A stretch of DNA of 64,000 bases, from positions 162,442 through 226,441 of the forward strand of contig NZ_BMNA01000001.1 of NCBI RefSeq assembly GCF_014646215.1, read 5' to 3'. The first letter of the stretch is position 1. Each line of letters opens with the position of its first letter. Positions 1-11,143 of the stretch are shown piece after piece. The position numbers were made by a program, and so were the translations under genes. Origin of the DNA: Nakamurella endophytica (GTDB lineage: Bacteria > Actinomycetota > Actinomycetes > Mycobacteriales > Nakamurellaceae). Under the pieces are notes generated by a model. The model made no database searches. It worked only from the letters and a program-made list of their open reading frames with translations, and was not told where the DNA came from.

Positions 1-885
1 GAGCAGCTCCGGCTTGCGGTCCAGCGCCGGATCGGCGTACAGCCGCAGCAGCTCGGCCTCCAGGGCGGCGACCTCGTCGGCCCGGGACGGAGCGCCGGTC
101 AGCTCCGCCACCACGGCGTCGTGCCGGTAGAAGTAGCGCAGGTAGTACGACGGGACGGCACCGACGGCACGGACGAGGTCCAGCGGCAGCCGCAGGTGCT
201 CGGCCACGGCCGGGCCGTGCCGGTCGAGCAGCGTCGGCAGGACGTCGGTGTCGGTGGCGCCGTCCGCCCGGACCCGGACGCCGCGCTCCCACGTCAGGTG
301 GTTCAACCCGACGTGGTCGAGCTCGACCCGGTCCGGCGCCACGCCGAGCAGGCCGGCGAAGAACCGCTGCAGCCCGATGGCGACGTTGCAGAGGCCGATC
401 GCGCGGTGACCGTGCTCGAGCAGCGCGCGCGTCACGATCCCGACCGGGTTGGTGAAGTCCACGATCCAGGCCCGGGGCGCGACGCGGCGGACCCGTTCGG
501 CGATGTCCAGGACGACCGGGACCGTCCGCAACGCCTTGGCCAGCCCGCCGGCGCCGGTCGTCTCCTGCCCGAGACAGCCGTACTCCAGCGGCCAGCTCTC
601 GTCCCGCGCGCGGGCCGCCTGGCCGCCGACCCGCAGCTGGAGCAGCACGGCGTCCGCCCCGTCCGCGGCCGCCGTCACGTCGTCGGTCGCCCACACCCGG
701 GCCCCGTGGCCCTGCCGGCGCAGGATGCGGCCCGCGACGCCCGCCAGCAGCTCGCGGCGGTCGGCCGCCGGGTCGACGAGCACCAGTTCGTCGACCGGCA
801 GCAGGTGGCGCAGCCGGGCGACGCCGTCGACGAGCTCGGGCGTGTACGTCGAGCCGCCCCCGACGACGGCGATCTTGAGGCCCAC
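1..885 (-). CDS. Glycoside hydrolase family 4 (6-phospho-beta-glucosidase type), 3' part cut off by window edge
   Basis: At least 295 codons; the frame is still open at the left edge, so the C-terminus is missing. GH4 enzymes hydrolyse (often phosphorylated) glycosides by an NAD+- and Mn2+-dependent redox-elimination mechanism in the cytoplasm. Visible: an N-terminal Rossmann motif KIAVVGGGSTYTPEL (residues 4-18); DFTNPVGI with Asn146; the GH4 metal motif CNV (Cys166-Asn167); NHLTW (Asn195-His196). The GTG start is preceded by GGAGGG about 7 nt upstream. Which sugar is used cannot be read from the sequence, and no PTS or ABC sugar gene is visible on this side. It diverges from the PLP decarboxylase gene across a repeat-rich spacer. 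Confidence 0.85.
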   Translation of the reverse strand, partial: MGLKIAVVGGGSTYTPELVDGVARLRHLLPVDELVLVDPAADRRELLAGVAGRILRRQGHGARVWATDDVTAAADGADAVLLQLRVGGQAARARDESWPLEYGCLGQETTGAGGLAKALRTVPVVLDIAERVRRVAPRAWIVDFTNPVGIVTRALLEHGHRAIGLCNVAIGLQRFFAGLLGVAPDRVELDHVGLNHLTWERGVRVRADGATDTDVLPTLLDRHGPAVAEHLRLPLDLVRAVGAVPSYYLRYFYRHDAVVAELTGAPSRADEVAALEAELLRLYADPALDRKPELL

Positions 886-1220
886 CGGTGTCCCTCCCCG
901 CGTGCGGTCCGTTGCCCTCCGCGCCCCGGCGGTGTCGCGTGCGGTGGCCGCCGTGCGGCGGCGTGCCGGAACCACGCGCCGAGCCGGTCGGCGACCGGTC
1001 CGGCCCCGCACGCCGACCTCGTCCCGGCGTCGGCACCAGTCTCCCGGGCGCCGGCCGCGCGCGCCCGGTGACCCGCGGCGGCGCGCCGACGGACCCGCGA
1101 CCCGCCTCGGCGGCGACCAGCGGACCCGCGGCGGCACACCGGCGGACCCGCGGCGGCACACCGGCGGAGCGGCGGCGGCGCGCCGGTGGGGTCCGCGGGT
1201 CCGCCTGGCAGGATGGCCGG
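886..1220. other. Divergent intergenic region (335 nt), GC-rich with tandem repeats
   Basis: This spacer lies between the divergent GH4 and decarboxylase genes. I see no convincing gene in it. It should carry both promoters: CAGGAT (1209-1214) lies exactly 6 nt before the GTG at 1221 and may be the -10 of a leaderless transcript. Positions 1121-1186 hold the tandem repeat listed separately. Confidence 0.5.
1121..1186. repeat. 22-bp tandem repeat, two perfect copies plus degenerate flanking copy
   Basis: Positions 1121-1142 and 1143-1164 are identical 22-mers beginning CGGACCCGCGGCGGC. Positions 1165-1186 are a diverged third copy, and 1099-1120 resembles a fourth. The spacing is about two helical turns. 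The function is unknown. Confidence 0.8.
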
Positions 1221-2702
1221 GTGCACGACCCGGCCACCCCGATCGAGGCGGCACCGCTCGTGCAGGCCTGGCGGGCGGCCGCCGACGGCGGCCGCACCCC
1301 GTTCACCATCCCCGGCCACAAGCGCCGCGCCGGCGGGCTCTCCCCCGTCCTGGGCCGGATGCTGGACGCCGACGTGCCGCTGTTCGGTGGCCTCGACACG
1401 GTGAAGCTGACGTCGGGCGTGCTGGCCGAGGCCGAGAGCGCCGCCGCCGACCTGTGGGGTGCGGACTGGGCGCGGCTGTCGGTCGGCGGCTCCACCCACG
1501 CGAACCAGGCCGTGGTGCTGGCGCTCGGGCGGCCGGGCGACACCGTGCTGGTGGCCCGAACGGCGCACCGCTCGACCCTGCTCGGCCTGGTGCTGGCCGG
1601 CCTGCGCCCGGTGTGGCTCCCGGTGCGGCTGGACCCGCGGTGGGGCATGCCGGTCGGAGTGGATCCGGCGGTGGCCGCGGCCGCGCTGGACCGGCATCCG
1701 GAGGCGGTGGCCGTGGTGGCCGTCGAACCGTCGTACCTGGGAACGATCGGGCCGGTGGCCGAGCTGGCCGCGGTGGCGCACCGGGCCGGCGTCCCGCTGG
1801 TGGTCGACCAGGCCTGGGGCGCCCACCTGGGCTGGGGTCCGGGCTTCCCGCCGCACGCCCTGGCGGCCGGCGCCGACGCCCTGGTCACCAGCGCGCACAA
1901 GACCCTGCCCGCGTTCAGCCAGGCCGCGCTGGTGCTGGCGCGCACGGACCGGCTGTCCGCCGCCCGGCTGGAGCGGGCATTCGACGCCGGTCACACCACC
2001 AGCCCGGCCGGGGCGGTGCTGGCGTCCGCGGACGCCTCCCGAGCGCTGCTGGCGGACCCGGCCGGACACGAGCTGCTCGGCCGGCTGGCCGGCGAGGTGG
2101 CCGGGGTGCGGGCCGAGCTGCGCGCCGCGGGCTACGACGTCCCCGGCCCCGAGGACTTCGGACCCGGCGGGTTCGATCCGCTCAAGCTGGTGGTGCGCAC
2201 CGGCGGGCTCGGGGTGTCCGGTGTCGCGGTGGAGCGGGAGCTGCTCGCTCGCGGCCTGCCGGTCGAGATGGCGGATCGGGACGGCATCGTCCCGGCAGTG
2301 GGGCTGGCCGACGACGCCGGGTCGCTGGCCGTCCTGGTCGCCGCGCTGCGCGACGTGGCGCGCCGGGCCGGCGCGTCACCGAGGACCCCGTCGGACGGCG
2401 CCGGGGCGACGCCGTGGGACCAGTGGGCCGCGGAACCCCCGGAGGCCGTCCTGACGCCGCGCGCGGCGTTCTTCGCCGACCACGAGTCGGTGCCGCTGCA
2501 GGACGCGGTCGGCCGGGTCAGCGCGGAGGTGGTGGCGCCCTACCCGCCGGGCGTCCCCGTGCTGGTGCCCGGCGAGCCGGTGACCGGCGCGGCGATCGCG
2601 GCGCTGCTGGCCGCCCGGGCGGCCGGCTCCCGGATCGCCTACGCCCACGACCCGCAGCTGGCGACGCTGCAGGTGGTCCGGGACGGCGCGGGGACCCGCT
2701 AG
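1221..2702 (+). CDS. PLP-dependent Orn/Lys/Arg decarboxylase family (fold type I)
   Basis: 493 residues. Members of this family decarboxylate basic amino acids with PLP. The short actinobacterial and Gram-positive forms lack the N-terminal wing domain, and some have other roles, so the substrate is not certain. The start of the protein has the family hallmark FTIPGHKRRAGG. The Schiff-base lysine is K227 in SAHKTLPAFSQ, and the PLP-contacting Asp is in VVDQAWGAHLG. The C-terminal small domain ends with an ...YPPGVPVLVPGE... segment typical of the family. The GTG at 1221 is chosen because CAGGAT lies 6 nt upstream (leaderless pattern) and the PGHK motif follows at the usual distance. The frame extends further upstream, but that part is low-complexity. 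Confidence 0.85.
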   Translation: MHDPATPIEAAPLVQAWRAAADGGRTPFTIPGHKRRAGGLSPVLGRMLDADVPLFGGLDTVKLTSGVLAEAESAAADLWGADWARLSVGGSTHANQAVVLALGRPGDTVLVARTAHRSTLLGLVLAGLRPVWLPVRLDPRWGMPVGVDPAVAAAALDRHPEAVAVVAVEPSYLGTIGPVAELAAVAHRAGVPLVVDQAWGAHLGWGPGFPPHALAAGADALVTSAHKTLPAFSQAALVLARTDRLSAARLERAFDAGHTTSPAGAVLASADASRALLADPAGHELLGRLAGEVAGVRAELRAAGYDVPGPEDFGPGGFDPLKLVVRTGGLGVSGVAVERELLARGLPVEMADRDGIVPAVGLADDAGSLAVLVAALRDVARRAGASPRTPSDGAGATPWDQWAAEPPEAVLTPRAAFFADHESVPLQDAVGRVSAEVVAPYPPGVPVLVPGEPVTGAAIAALLAARAAGSRIAYAHDPQLATLQVVRDGAGTR

Positions 2703-2720
2703 TCCGGGACGGTCCGGTCG

Positions 2721-2751
2721 CCGGCGGGCGGTGGTCGGTGGTGCCCGCCGG
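2721..2751. terminator. Hairpin between convergent decarboxylase and ligA genes
   Basis: CCGGCGGGC (2721-2729) pairs perfectly with GCCCGCCGG (2743-2751) across a 13-nt loop. There is no U-tract, as is common in actinobacteria. It can serve both converging genes. Confidence 0.6.
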
Positions 2752-2773
2752 TCGGGTCGGTGGTGCGGGCGCG

Positions 2774-5119
<2,346 letters not shown>

Positions 5120-5170
5120 TCACAGACCGGCTGTCCAGCCGCTCGTCGCCGTCCGTCGCAGGAGTGCTCC

Positions 5171-5746
5171 GTGTCCGTCCTCAAGATCGTCGTGGGCTCC
5201 ACCCGTCCCGGGCGGATCGGCCCGCACATCGCCCGGTGGTTCACCGACGCCGCGCGCCGGCACGGTGGTTTCGACACCGTCGAGGTGCTGGACCTGGCCG
5301 ACTTCGACCTGCCGCTGCTCGACGAGCCGCACCACCCGCGGCTGCGCACCTACACCAAGCCGCACACCCTGCGCTGGTCGGAGGCGGTGGACGGCGCCGA
5401 CGCCCTGGTCTTCGTCTCGCCCGAGTACAACTACTCGCTGCCCGCGTCGCTGAAGAACGCCATGGACTTCCTGGTGCAGGAGTGGGCGTACAAGCCGCTC
5501 GGCCTGGTCACGTACGGCGGGGCCTCCGGCGGCATGCGCGCGGCGCAGGCCATCCGGCAGGTCGCCGCGGTGCTGCGGATGGTGCCTGTCCCCGACGCCG
5601 TCGCGCTGCCGCTGGTGTTCCGCCAGCTGGTCGACGGCGAGTTCGTGCCCGAGCAGGTCAACGAGGACGCGGCCCGCACCATGCTGGACGAGCTGGCCAA
5701 GCTGGCCGTGGCGCTTGCCCCGCTGCGCGAGCGCGCGGCGGTCTGA
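5171..5746 (+). CDS. NADPH-dependent FMN reductase (flavodoxin-like, YieF/ChrR type)
   Basis: 191 residues. This family transfers electrons from NAD(P)H through FMN to quinones, chromate, azo dyes or other acceptors; the natural acceptor here is unknown. The FMN phosphate loop is GSTRPGR (residues 8-14). The second FMN contact is SPEYNYSLPASLKNAMDF, and a third is TYGGASGGMRA. The full family length is present. The GTG start has AGGAG 7 nt upstream. A TTGACA at 5112-5117 could be a -35 element, but I see no good -10. It stands alone between ligA (divergent) and the MetE-like gene (convergent). Confidence 0.9.
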   Translation: MSVLKIVVGSTRPGRIGPHIARWFTDAARRHGGFDTVEVLDLADFDLPLLDEPHHPRLRTYTKPHTLRWSEAVDGADALVFVSPEYNYSLPASLKNAMDFLVQEWAYKPLGLVTYGGASGGMRAAQAIRQVAAVLRMVPVPDAVALPLVFRQLVDGEFVPEQVNEDAARTMLDELAKLAVALAPLRERAAV

Positions 5747-5759
5747 CCCTCCCGACGCA

Positions 5760-5799
5760 GCCACGCGCCGGCGCCCCGCTGCGGGCACGGGCGCGTGGC
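5760..5799. terminator. Hairpin between convergent FMN reductase and MetE-like genes
   Basis: GCCACGCGCC (5760-5769) and GGCGCGTGGC (5790-5799) form a perfect 10-bp stem with a 20-nt loop, just after the reductase stop and before the opposing stop at 5804. Confidence 0.6.
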
Positions 5800-5803
5800 G
5801 CGG

Positions 5804-6952
5804 TCACCAGCCGTCGGGCGGGTCCTGCAGCGCCTGCGCCAGCCGCCGGCAGGTCGCCATGGCGGTCACCGCCCGATCCGCGGACACCTGCGCCAGCGAC
5901 CCGGTCGGCGTCACCACGACGTCGGCGAGCGACGTCCGCGGCAGGCCCAGCCGGCGCCACGCCTCGGTGAGCGGGCGGGCCGCCGCGCCCAGGGACCGCG
6001 GCGTGGTTGGTCCCGCCGCGGGCACCAACCCGGCGACGATCGCGACGCCGGCCTCGACCGCCTCGCCGATCGGGTCCAGCCGGGCGGCCGCGGTGCCGAC
6101 CGCTGTGGCGTCGACCCAGAGCGCCGAGGCACCGATCTCGCGCAGCAGCCCGAGCGGCGCGCGGGGGTCCGGGCAGACCGCCAGCACCGGGGTGCCGACG
6201 GTGCCGGCCGTGCCCAGAGCGGCGACGGTGCCCGCGGTATCGATACTGCCGACGGTGGCCACCAGCTCGGCCAGGACGTCCCGGACGACCTGCTCGTCGA
6301 TCGCCCGCACCGTCCCGAAACCGCTCGCCGTGGGCAGGCTGCCGGCCAGCACGGCAGGCAGGTCCGGCTCGTCCAGCTGCAGCACCACACCGGCCGCCGG
6401 CAGCCGCCGGCGGACGTCCGCGAGGTGGGCGGCCAGACCCTCGCCCAGCGACGCCGCCAGGTCGCGCACCGCACCCGCATCGGTGAGCGCACGGTTGCCG
6501 GACGGCGTCTCGATCGCCGCCGCCAGCGACCACGGTCCGACCACCTGCACCTTCACCCAGTCCGCGCCGGCGTAGTGCTGCTCGGCGGCGTCCAGGTCCC
6601 AGGACAGGAAGTCCACGGCGCGCCGGGTGTCGCGACCGGGCCGCCTCGACACCCGCCACCCGGACGGCACCACGTCTGCCCAGATGTCGACCAGCAGGGA
6701 AACCGTGCGGCCCACCGCGTCCGCGCCGGCGCCGCGGCCGGGCAGCTCCGCCAGGTGCGGCAGGTCCGGCAGCTCCCCGGCCACCGAGCGCGCGGCCTCG
6801 TCCGGGGACGTCCCGGGCAGCGGCCCGAGGCCGGTCGCCGCCGCGACGTTCCAGGGGCGCCGCGCCGTCGCCGGCACCTCGTCGGCGGGCGCCACGACGA
6901 GGCCGCCCGGCGACGGGTCCGGCGGCAGCTCCAGCGGTCCGGTCACCGTCAC
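5804..6952 (-). CDS. MetE-like protein (C-terminal cobalamin-independent methionine synthase fold), zinc site apparently lost
   Basis: 382 residues, corresponding to one TIM-barrel half of MetE (UROD/MetE-like superfamily); full MetE is about 750. In MetE the zinc that activates homocysteine is bound by a His-x-Cys pair, a Glu and a late Cys. Here the strand that should hold His-x-Cys reads VLAVCPDP, and the late Cys region reads VTPTGSLAQ with no Cys, so catalysis by the MetE mechanism is doubtful. The GTG start overlaps the mnmA stop as GTGA, so it is translationally coupled to mnmA. The same order (Rv3015c near mnmA) occurs in mycobacteria. Its role is unknown; a link to sulfur or tRNA modification is inferred only from position. 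Confidence 0.75.
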   Translation of the reverse strand: MTVTGPLELPPDPSPGGLVVAPADEVPATARRPWNVAAATGLGPLPGTSPDEAARSVAGELPDLPHLAELPGRGAGADAVGRTVSLLVDIWADVVPSGWRVSRRPGRDTRRAVDFLSWDLDAAEQHYAGADWVKVQVVGPWSLAAAIETPSGNRALTDAGAVRDLAASLGEGLAAHLADVRRRLPAAGVVLQLDEPDLPAVLAGSLPTASGFGTVRAIDEQVVRDVLAELVATVGSIDTAGTVAALGTAGTVGTPVLAVCPDPRAPLGLLREIGASALWVDATAVGTAAARLDPIGEAVEAGVAIVAGLVPAAGPTTPRSLGAAARPLTEAWRRLGLPRTSLADVVVTPTGSLAQVSADRAVTAMATCRRLAQALQDPPDGW

Positions 6953-8019
6953 GCCGCCCGCACGATCGTCGCGGCGCCCAGCACGTACCGGTCGTCGCGG
7001 TCGTAGAGCACCACCGTCTGCCCGGGCGCCACGCCCCGGGTGGGGGCGTCGAGCACCAGCCGCAGCCGGCCGTCGACCAGGTCGGCGGATCCGGTGACCT
7101 GCCCGCCGTGGGCCCGGAGCTGCGCCACCGTCCGCAGCGGGAAGCCGGGCGGCCGGCCGGTGGACCACACCAGCCGGTCCCCGGTGATCACCGTGACGTC
7201 GAGGCCGTCGGCCGGCCCCACGGTCACCGTGCCGGACACCGGCTCGATGCCCAGCACGTACCGCGGACGGCCGTCCGGTGCCGGCCGGGACAGGTGCAAC
7301 CCGCGGCGCTGCCCCACCGTGTACCCGTACCAGCCGTCGTGCTCGGCGACCACCTCGCCGGACACGCCGTCGACCACGGTTCCCGGTTGCCGGCCCAGCT
7401 TCTCGGCCAGGTAGCCGCGGGTGTCGCCGTCGGGGATGAAGCAGATGTCGTACGAGTCCGGTTTGGCCGCGACCGCCCAGCCGCGCTCGGCGGCGATGGC
7501 CCGCACCTGCGCCTTGGTCAGCTCGCCGAGCGGGAACACCGTGTGCCGCAACTGGTCCGCGGTCAGCACGGCGAGCACGTAGGACTGGTCCTTGGCGGCG
7601 TCGACGGACCGGTGCAGCACGCCGTCGACCAGCCGGACGTGGTGGCCGGTGGCGACGGCGTCGAACCCCAGGGCCAGCGCGCGGTCCAGCAGGGCCGCGA
7701 ACTTGATCTTCTCGTTGCACCGCAGGCACGGGTTCGGGGTCCGTCCGGCGGCGTACTCGGACAGGAAGTCCGCGACCACGTCCTCGGCGAACTCCTCGCT
7801 GAAGTCCCAGACGTAGAAGGGGATGCCGAGACGGTCGGCGACCCGCCGGGCGTCGAACGCGTCCTCCACCGTGCAGCAGCCGCGGGACCCGGTGCGCAGC
7901 GTCCCCGGGTTCCGGGACAGCGCCAGGTGCACGCCCGTCACGTCGTGGCCGGCGTCCACCGCCAGCGCGGCGGCCACCGCCGAGTCCACGCCGCCGCTCA
8001 TCGCGGCCAGCACGCGCAT
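6949..8019 (-). CDS. mnmA: tRNA-specific 2-thiouridylase
   Basis: 356 residues. It installs sulfur at C2 of wobble U34 in Lys, Glu and Gln tRNAs, using ATP and persulfide sulfur from a cysteine desulfurase. The N-terminal PP-loop is SGGVDS (residues 8-13). The nucleophile and persulfide cysteines are in [12 protein letters not shown] and [11 protein letters not shown]. The central PP-loop ATPase domain is followed by [10 protein letters not shown] and a C-terminal beta-barrel. Its ATG overlaps the desulfurase stop in TGATG, and its own stop overlaps the next start as GTGA, so all three genes form one translationally coupled operon. Confidence 0.96.
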   Translation of the reverse strand: MRVLAAMSGGVDSAVAAALAVDAGHDVTGVHLALSRNPGTLRTGSRGCCTVEDAFDARRVADRLGIPFYVWDFSEEFAEDVVADFLSEYAAGRTPNPCLRCNEKIKFAALLDRALALGFDAVATGHHVRLVDGVLHRSVDAAKDQSYVLAVLTADQLRHTVFPLGELTKAQVRAIAAERGWAVAAKPDSYDICFIPDGDTRGYLAEKLGRQPGTVVDGVSGEVVAEHDGWYGYTVGQRRGLHLSRPAPDGRPRYVLGIEPVSGTVTVGPADGLDVTVITGDRLVWSTGRPPGFPLRTVAQLRAHGGQVTGSADLVDGRLRLVLDAPTRGVAPGQTVVLYDRDDRYVLGAATIVRAA

Positions 8020-9236
8020 CAGCGGGTCACCGCGGCGGCCCGCCGGGCGGCCGCCGCCGCGGCGTCCCGGGCCCGGGAGACGGCCGGCGCGATCGCGGCC
8101 ACCAGCGCGTCGACGTCCGACGAGGTCGACGTGTGACCGAGGGTGACCCGCAGCGCCCCGCGCGCCTCGCGCTCGGCCATGCCCAGGCCCAGCAGGACGT
8201 GCGACGGCCGCGAGACCCCCGCCGTGCAGGCCGACCCCGTCGAGCACTCGACGCCGGCGGCGTCCAGCAGCATCAGCAGCGAGTCGCCTTCGCACCCGGC
8301 GACCAGCAGGTGGGCGTTCCCCGGCAGCCGGGACGGGCCGCCGTCCACCACCGACCCGCCGGAATCGCCGGTGAGCCGGACCCCACCGACGGCCGCGGAC
8401 ACGCGGCGCACCAGGTCGTCCCGCAGCGCGGACAGTGTCGCGACCCGCTCGTCCCGGTGCATCACGGCGTCGTGGACGGCGACGGCGAGTCCCGCGGCGC
8501 CGGCCACGTCGAGGGTGCCGGGACGCAGGCCCCGCTCCTGCCCACCGCCGAACGCCAGCGGCCGGACCGCGGCCTCGCGGCGCAGCAGCAGCAGTCCGGT
8601 GCCGACCGTGCCGCCGATCTTGTGACCGGACACGCTGAGCGCATCCGCACCGGACCGGGCGAAGTGCACCGGCAGCGTGCCGACGGCCTGCACCGCGTCG
8701 GTGTGCAGCGGGATGCCGTGCCGGTGCGCCACCTCCGCCAGCTCGCGGACCGGGTTCACCGTGCCGATCTCGTTGTTCGCCCACATCACGGTGACGAGCG
8801 CGACGTCACCGGGGTTCTCGGCGATCGCGGCGGCCAGGGTGTCCGCGTGCACCCGGCCGAAGTCGTCGACCTCGAGCCAGCCGATCTCCGCGCCCTCGTG
8901 CGCCGCCAGGTGCTCGACGGTGTCCAGCACCGCATGATGCTCCAGCGCGGGCACCAGGATGCGGCGCCGGCCCGGGTCCGCCGCCCGGCGCGCCCGGAAC
9001 AGGCCCTGCACGGCGAGGTTGTCGGCCTCGGTGCCGCCGGAGGTGAACAGCACCTCGCTCGGCCGGGCGCCCAGGTCCTCGGCGATGCCCTCCCTGGCCT
9101 CCTCGACCCGGCGGCGGGCGGCGCGGCCGGCGGCGTGCAGGGACGAGGCGTTGCCGGTCTGCCGCAGCGCGGCCGCGACCGCCTCCACGACCTGCGGGAG
9201 GACGGGGGTGGTGGCGGCGTGGTCGAGGTAGGTCAT
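8019..9236 (-). CDS. Cysteine desulfurase (IscS/NifS family)
   Basis: 405 residues. It removes sulfur from L-cysteine as an enzyme persulfide and is the likely sulfur donor to the downstream MnmA. The PLP lysine is K206 in SVSGHKIGG, and the catalytic loop cysteine is C337 in GSACTAG. The N-terminus YLDHAATTP is typical of the family. The protein ends with an Ala-rich tail. It is first in the desulfurase-mnmA-MetE-like operon. TATCGT (minus strand, 9251-9246) lies 9 nt before the ATG and is a candidate -10 for a very short leader. Equivalent to Rv3025c in M. tuberculosis, annotated there as iscS-like. Confidence 0.93.
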   Translation of the reverse strand: MTYLDHAATTPVLPQVVEAVAAALRQTGNASSLHAAGRAARRRVEEAREGIAEDLGARPSEVLFTSGGTEADNLAVQGLFRARRAADPGRRRILVPALEHHAVLDTVEHLAAHEGAEIGWLEVDDFGRVHADTLAAAIAENPGDVALVTVMWANNEIGTVNPVRELAEVAHRHGIPLHTDAVQAVGTLPVHFARSGADALSVSGHKIGGTVGTGLLLLRREAAVRPLAFGGGQERGLRPGTLDVAGAAGLAVAVHDAVMHRDERVATLSALRDDLVRRVSAAVGGVRLTGDSGGSVVDGGPSRLPGNAHLLVAGCEGDSLLMLLDAAGVECSTGSACTAGVSRPSHVLLGLGMAEREARGALRVTLGHTSTSSDVDALVAAIAPAVSRARDAAAAAARRAAAVTR

Positions 9237-9323
9237 CGCTGTCCCACGATAGGCCGTGCGGCCGGCGCGCCGACCGGCCCGGCGCCGCTCCCGGCAGCGC
9301 CCGGGCCGCGACCGGCGGTCGGG

Positions 9324-10022
9324 TCAGCGCAGCCCTTCGGAGATGGCCGGCTGGGCGGCGTCGACGATGTTGCGCGGCAGCGCGGCGGTGTCCCGGCCGA
9401 TCCGCCGGGTGGCCATCGCGTCGCCGAACCCGCCGATCGCGCCGCCGAGCAGCGGGATGCGGCGGGCGACGAAGGTGGCCATCCGCTTCCCGCCGGCCGC
9501 AGCGATGAGCTGCCCGGTCACCGCCGTCGCGATGGCCTCCTTCAGCGCCGGGTCCTCCCGCGAGGAGAGCAGGTCGGTGGGGGTCAGCCGGCGGCCGACG
9601 TCCTTGCCGAGCGACTTGCGTGCGTCGTCGTCCAGCAGGCACATCAGGATGGCGTCGCGGACGGCCGGGCGCTGCAGGTTGTAGCCCAGCAGGTGCACCA
9701 CCCCGGCCGCGAGGTGGCACTGGATCACCGCGACGGCCGCGATGTTGGCCGGCATGGTCACCGCCATGGTGAGCAGCCCGCCGATGTTCGTCGCGAAGCC
9801 CTGCGCGGCGGCGAGCCGGACGTGCTGGTCGATGAGGGCGTCGACGGCGGCGTCACGGACGCCGCCGGCGCGCATCAGGGCGGCGTCGGCGGACTCGGCC
9901 GCGCCGGGCAGCGGCCCGATCCCGTCGATCGCCCGCTCCAGGATCAGCCGGACGCCACGGCCGGTGATCTTCGGGGCCGCCCGTCTGGCCAGCTCGCCGC
10001 CGAGTGCGCCGGTGATGCCCAT
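9324..10022 (-). CDS. EcsC family protein
   Basis: 232 residues. It resembles the EcsC family, named after a Bacillus protein encoded with an ABC transporter; the biochemical function is unknown. Recognition rests on the central pattern GFATNIGGLLTMAV, then PANIAAVAVIQCHLAAGVVHLLGYNL, then a short segment ending AILMCLLDDDA, plus the C-terminal glycine-rich RRIPLLGGAIGGFGD. Two hydrophobic stretches (about residues 75-95 and 185-200) suggest membrane association. The ATG at 10022 has GGAGG at good spacing (GGAGGTCAGGGC-ATG). It appears monocistronic, with about 100 nt on either side. Confidence 0.75.
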   Translation of the reverse strand: MGITGALGGELARRAAPKITGRGVRLILERAIDGIGPLPGAAESADAALMRAGGVRDAAVDALIDQHVRLAAAQGFATNIGGLLTMAVTMPANIAAVAVIQCHLAAGVVHLLGYNLQRPAVRDAILMCLLDDDARKSLGKDVGRRLTPTDLLSSREDPALKEAIATAVTGQLIAAAGGKRMATFVARRIPLLGGAIGGFGDAMATRRIGRDTAALPRNIVDAAQPAISEGLR

Positions 10023-10124
10023 GCCCTGACCTCCGGGTGCGTGCGGATGTACGTCCCGGCCGGCGGAGGCCGACCCGGTCCCCCGGTTCCCGGCCGCCCG
10101 GACCCGCAACCGGGGGCGCCGAGC

Positions 10125-10703
10125 CTACTGGTCCGCCGCCGACCGTCCCGGCCGGCCACCGCCGGGAGTGCCGCCGGGACTGGTGACGGGAGTGCCGCCG
10201 CGACCGCCTGCGGCGCCGGCAGCGTCCGCCGCCGCGCGGTACCGCGGCAGCGCCGCGGCGAACTCGGTGTCCCAGTCCGCCGCCGATCCCGTCAGGTGGG
10301 CCGACAACCCCGCCAGGTGGGCGTGCCAGCCGGCGGCGTACCCGGCGGCCTGCATCGGCGGCAGCCCGCGGTGCTCGAGGTCGAGCACGCAGCCGTCGCC
10401 GTCCGGTCGCAGCACGACCGTCACCTCGCCCAGCGGCCCGTCGTCCAGCGTCCACCGGGTGACCAGGAGCTCGGGTGGCCGGCAGGTCACCACCTCGATG
10501 TCCTGCACCTGCCCGTCGGGCCAGTGCATGCGGACGGTCCCGCCCGGCCGCAGGTCGCCGGACACGGCGGTGTACCACCGGGCCAGCCGCTCCGGATCGG
10601 TCAGCGCCGACCACAGGTCGTCCGCCGTCGTGGCGAAACGGCGCCGGAACCGGGCCACCGTGCCGTCGTCACCGACCTCGACGAAGCCGTCGGGCACCCT
10701 CAT
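10125..10703 (-). CDS. SRPBCC/AHSA1 (START-like) domain protein
   Basis: 192 residues. The AHSA1-type hydrophobic-pocket fold spans about residues 10-150 (FATTADDLWSALTDPERLARWY at the start of the fold, split helix near the end). A Gly/Pro-rich tail (about 165-192) is probably disordered. The ligand is unknown. The start overlaps the stop of the ArsR gene upstream as ATGA, so the two proteins are co-translated. ArsR-AHSA1 pairs are a common bacterial arrangement. A second copy of this module lies at 29.3-30.8 kb. Confidence 0.85.
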   Translation of the reverse strand: MRVPDGFVEVGDDGTVARFRRRFATTADDLWSALTDPERLARWYTAVSGDLRPGGTVRMHWPDGQVQDIEVVTCRPPELLVTRWTLDDGPLGEVTVVLRPDGDGCVLDLEHRGLPPMQAAGYAAGWHAHLAGLSAHLTGSAADWDTEFAAALPRYRAAADAAGAAGGRGGTPVTSPGGTPGGGRPGRSAADQ

Positions 10704-11092
10704 GACGCTGCTCCTGTCGCGTTCCGGCCGTCCGCCGCACCGCGAGGCCCGGCGGACGCGTCCGCGGCCCGGCGGTCGCGCCGGCCCCGGGCCACCTCGG
10801 TCGCCAGCGCATCCAGCCGGGGCTCCCAGAACCGCCGGTAGGGCCGCAGCCAGTCGTCCACCTCGCGCAGGGTCTCGCCGCGCAGCCGGTACACCCGGCG
10901 GGTGCCGTCCGGTGTGACGTCGACGAAGCCGGCGTCGCGCAGCACGCGCAGCTGCCGGGACACCGCGGGTTGGGTGATGCCGAACTCGGCGACCACCGCC
11001 GCGGTCACCGTGCCGGCCGACGCCGGCCCGGCCGACAGCAGGTCCAGGACCCGGCGGCGCACCGGGTCGGCGAGGACGTCGAAGACGTGCAC
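10700..11092 (-). CDS. ArsR-family winged-helix repressor
   Basis: 130 residues. The winged helix covers about residues 5-85: [14 protein letters not shown], recognition helix ITQPAVSRQLRVLRDAGFV, and wing TRRVYRLR. There are no Cys-rich metal sites, so it is probably not a metal sensor. The C-terminal WLRPYRRFWEPRLDAL helix is typical of ArsR proteins paired with SRPBCC partners. The GTG start is 6 nt after TATAAC, so the mRNA is probably leaderless. A 12-bp palindrome just upstream is a likely autoregulatory operator. Confidence 0.9.
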   Translation of the reverse strand: MHVFDVLADPVRRRVLDLLSAGPASAGTVTAAVVAEFGITQPAVSRQLRVLRDAGFVDVTPDGTRRVYRLRGETLREVDDWLRPYRRFWEPRLDALATEVARGRRDRRAADASAGPRGAADGRNATGAAS

Positions 11093-11098
11093 CGGACC

Positions 11099-11127
11099 GT
11101 TATAGGACCGCCGGCTTATATAAGCAA
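11099..11127 (-). promoter_or_regulatory. Promoter and palindromic operator of the arsR-SRPBCC operon
   Basis: On the minus strand TTGCTT (11127-11122), 17 nt, then TATAAC (11104-11099) make a good sigma-70 promoter whose start point falls on the GTG at 11092. The perfect palindrome GCTTATATAAGC (11114-11125) overlaps the -35 and spacer. It is strikingly A/T-rich for this genome and is the natural place for ArsR to bind. Confidence 0.7.
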
Positions 11128-11143
11128 GGGCGACCGTCGGGGG

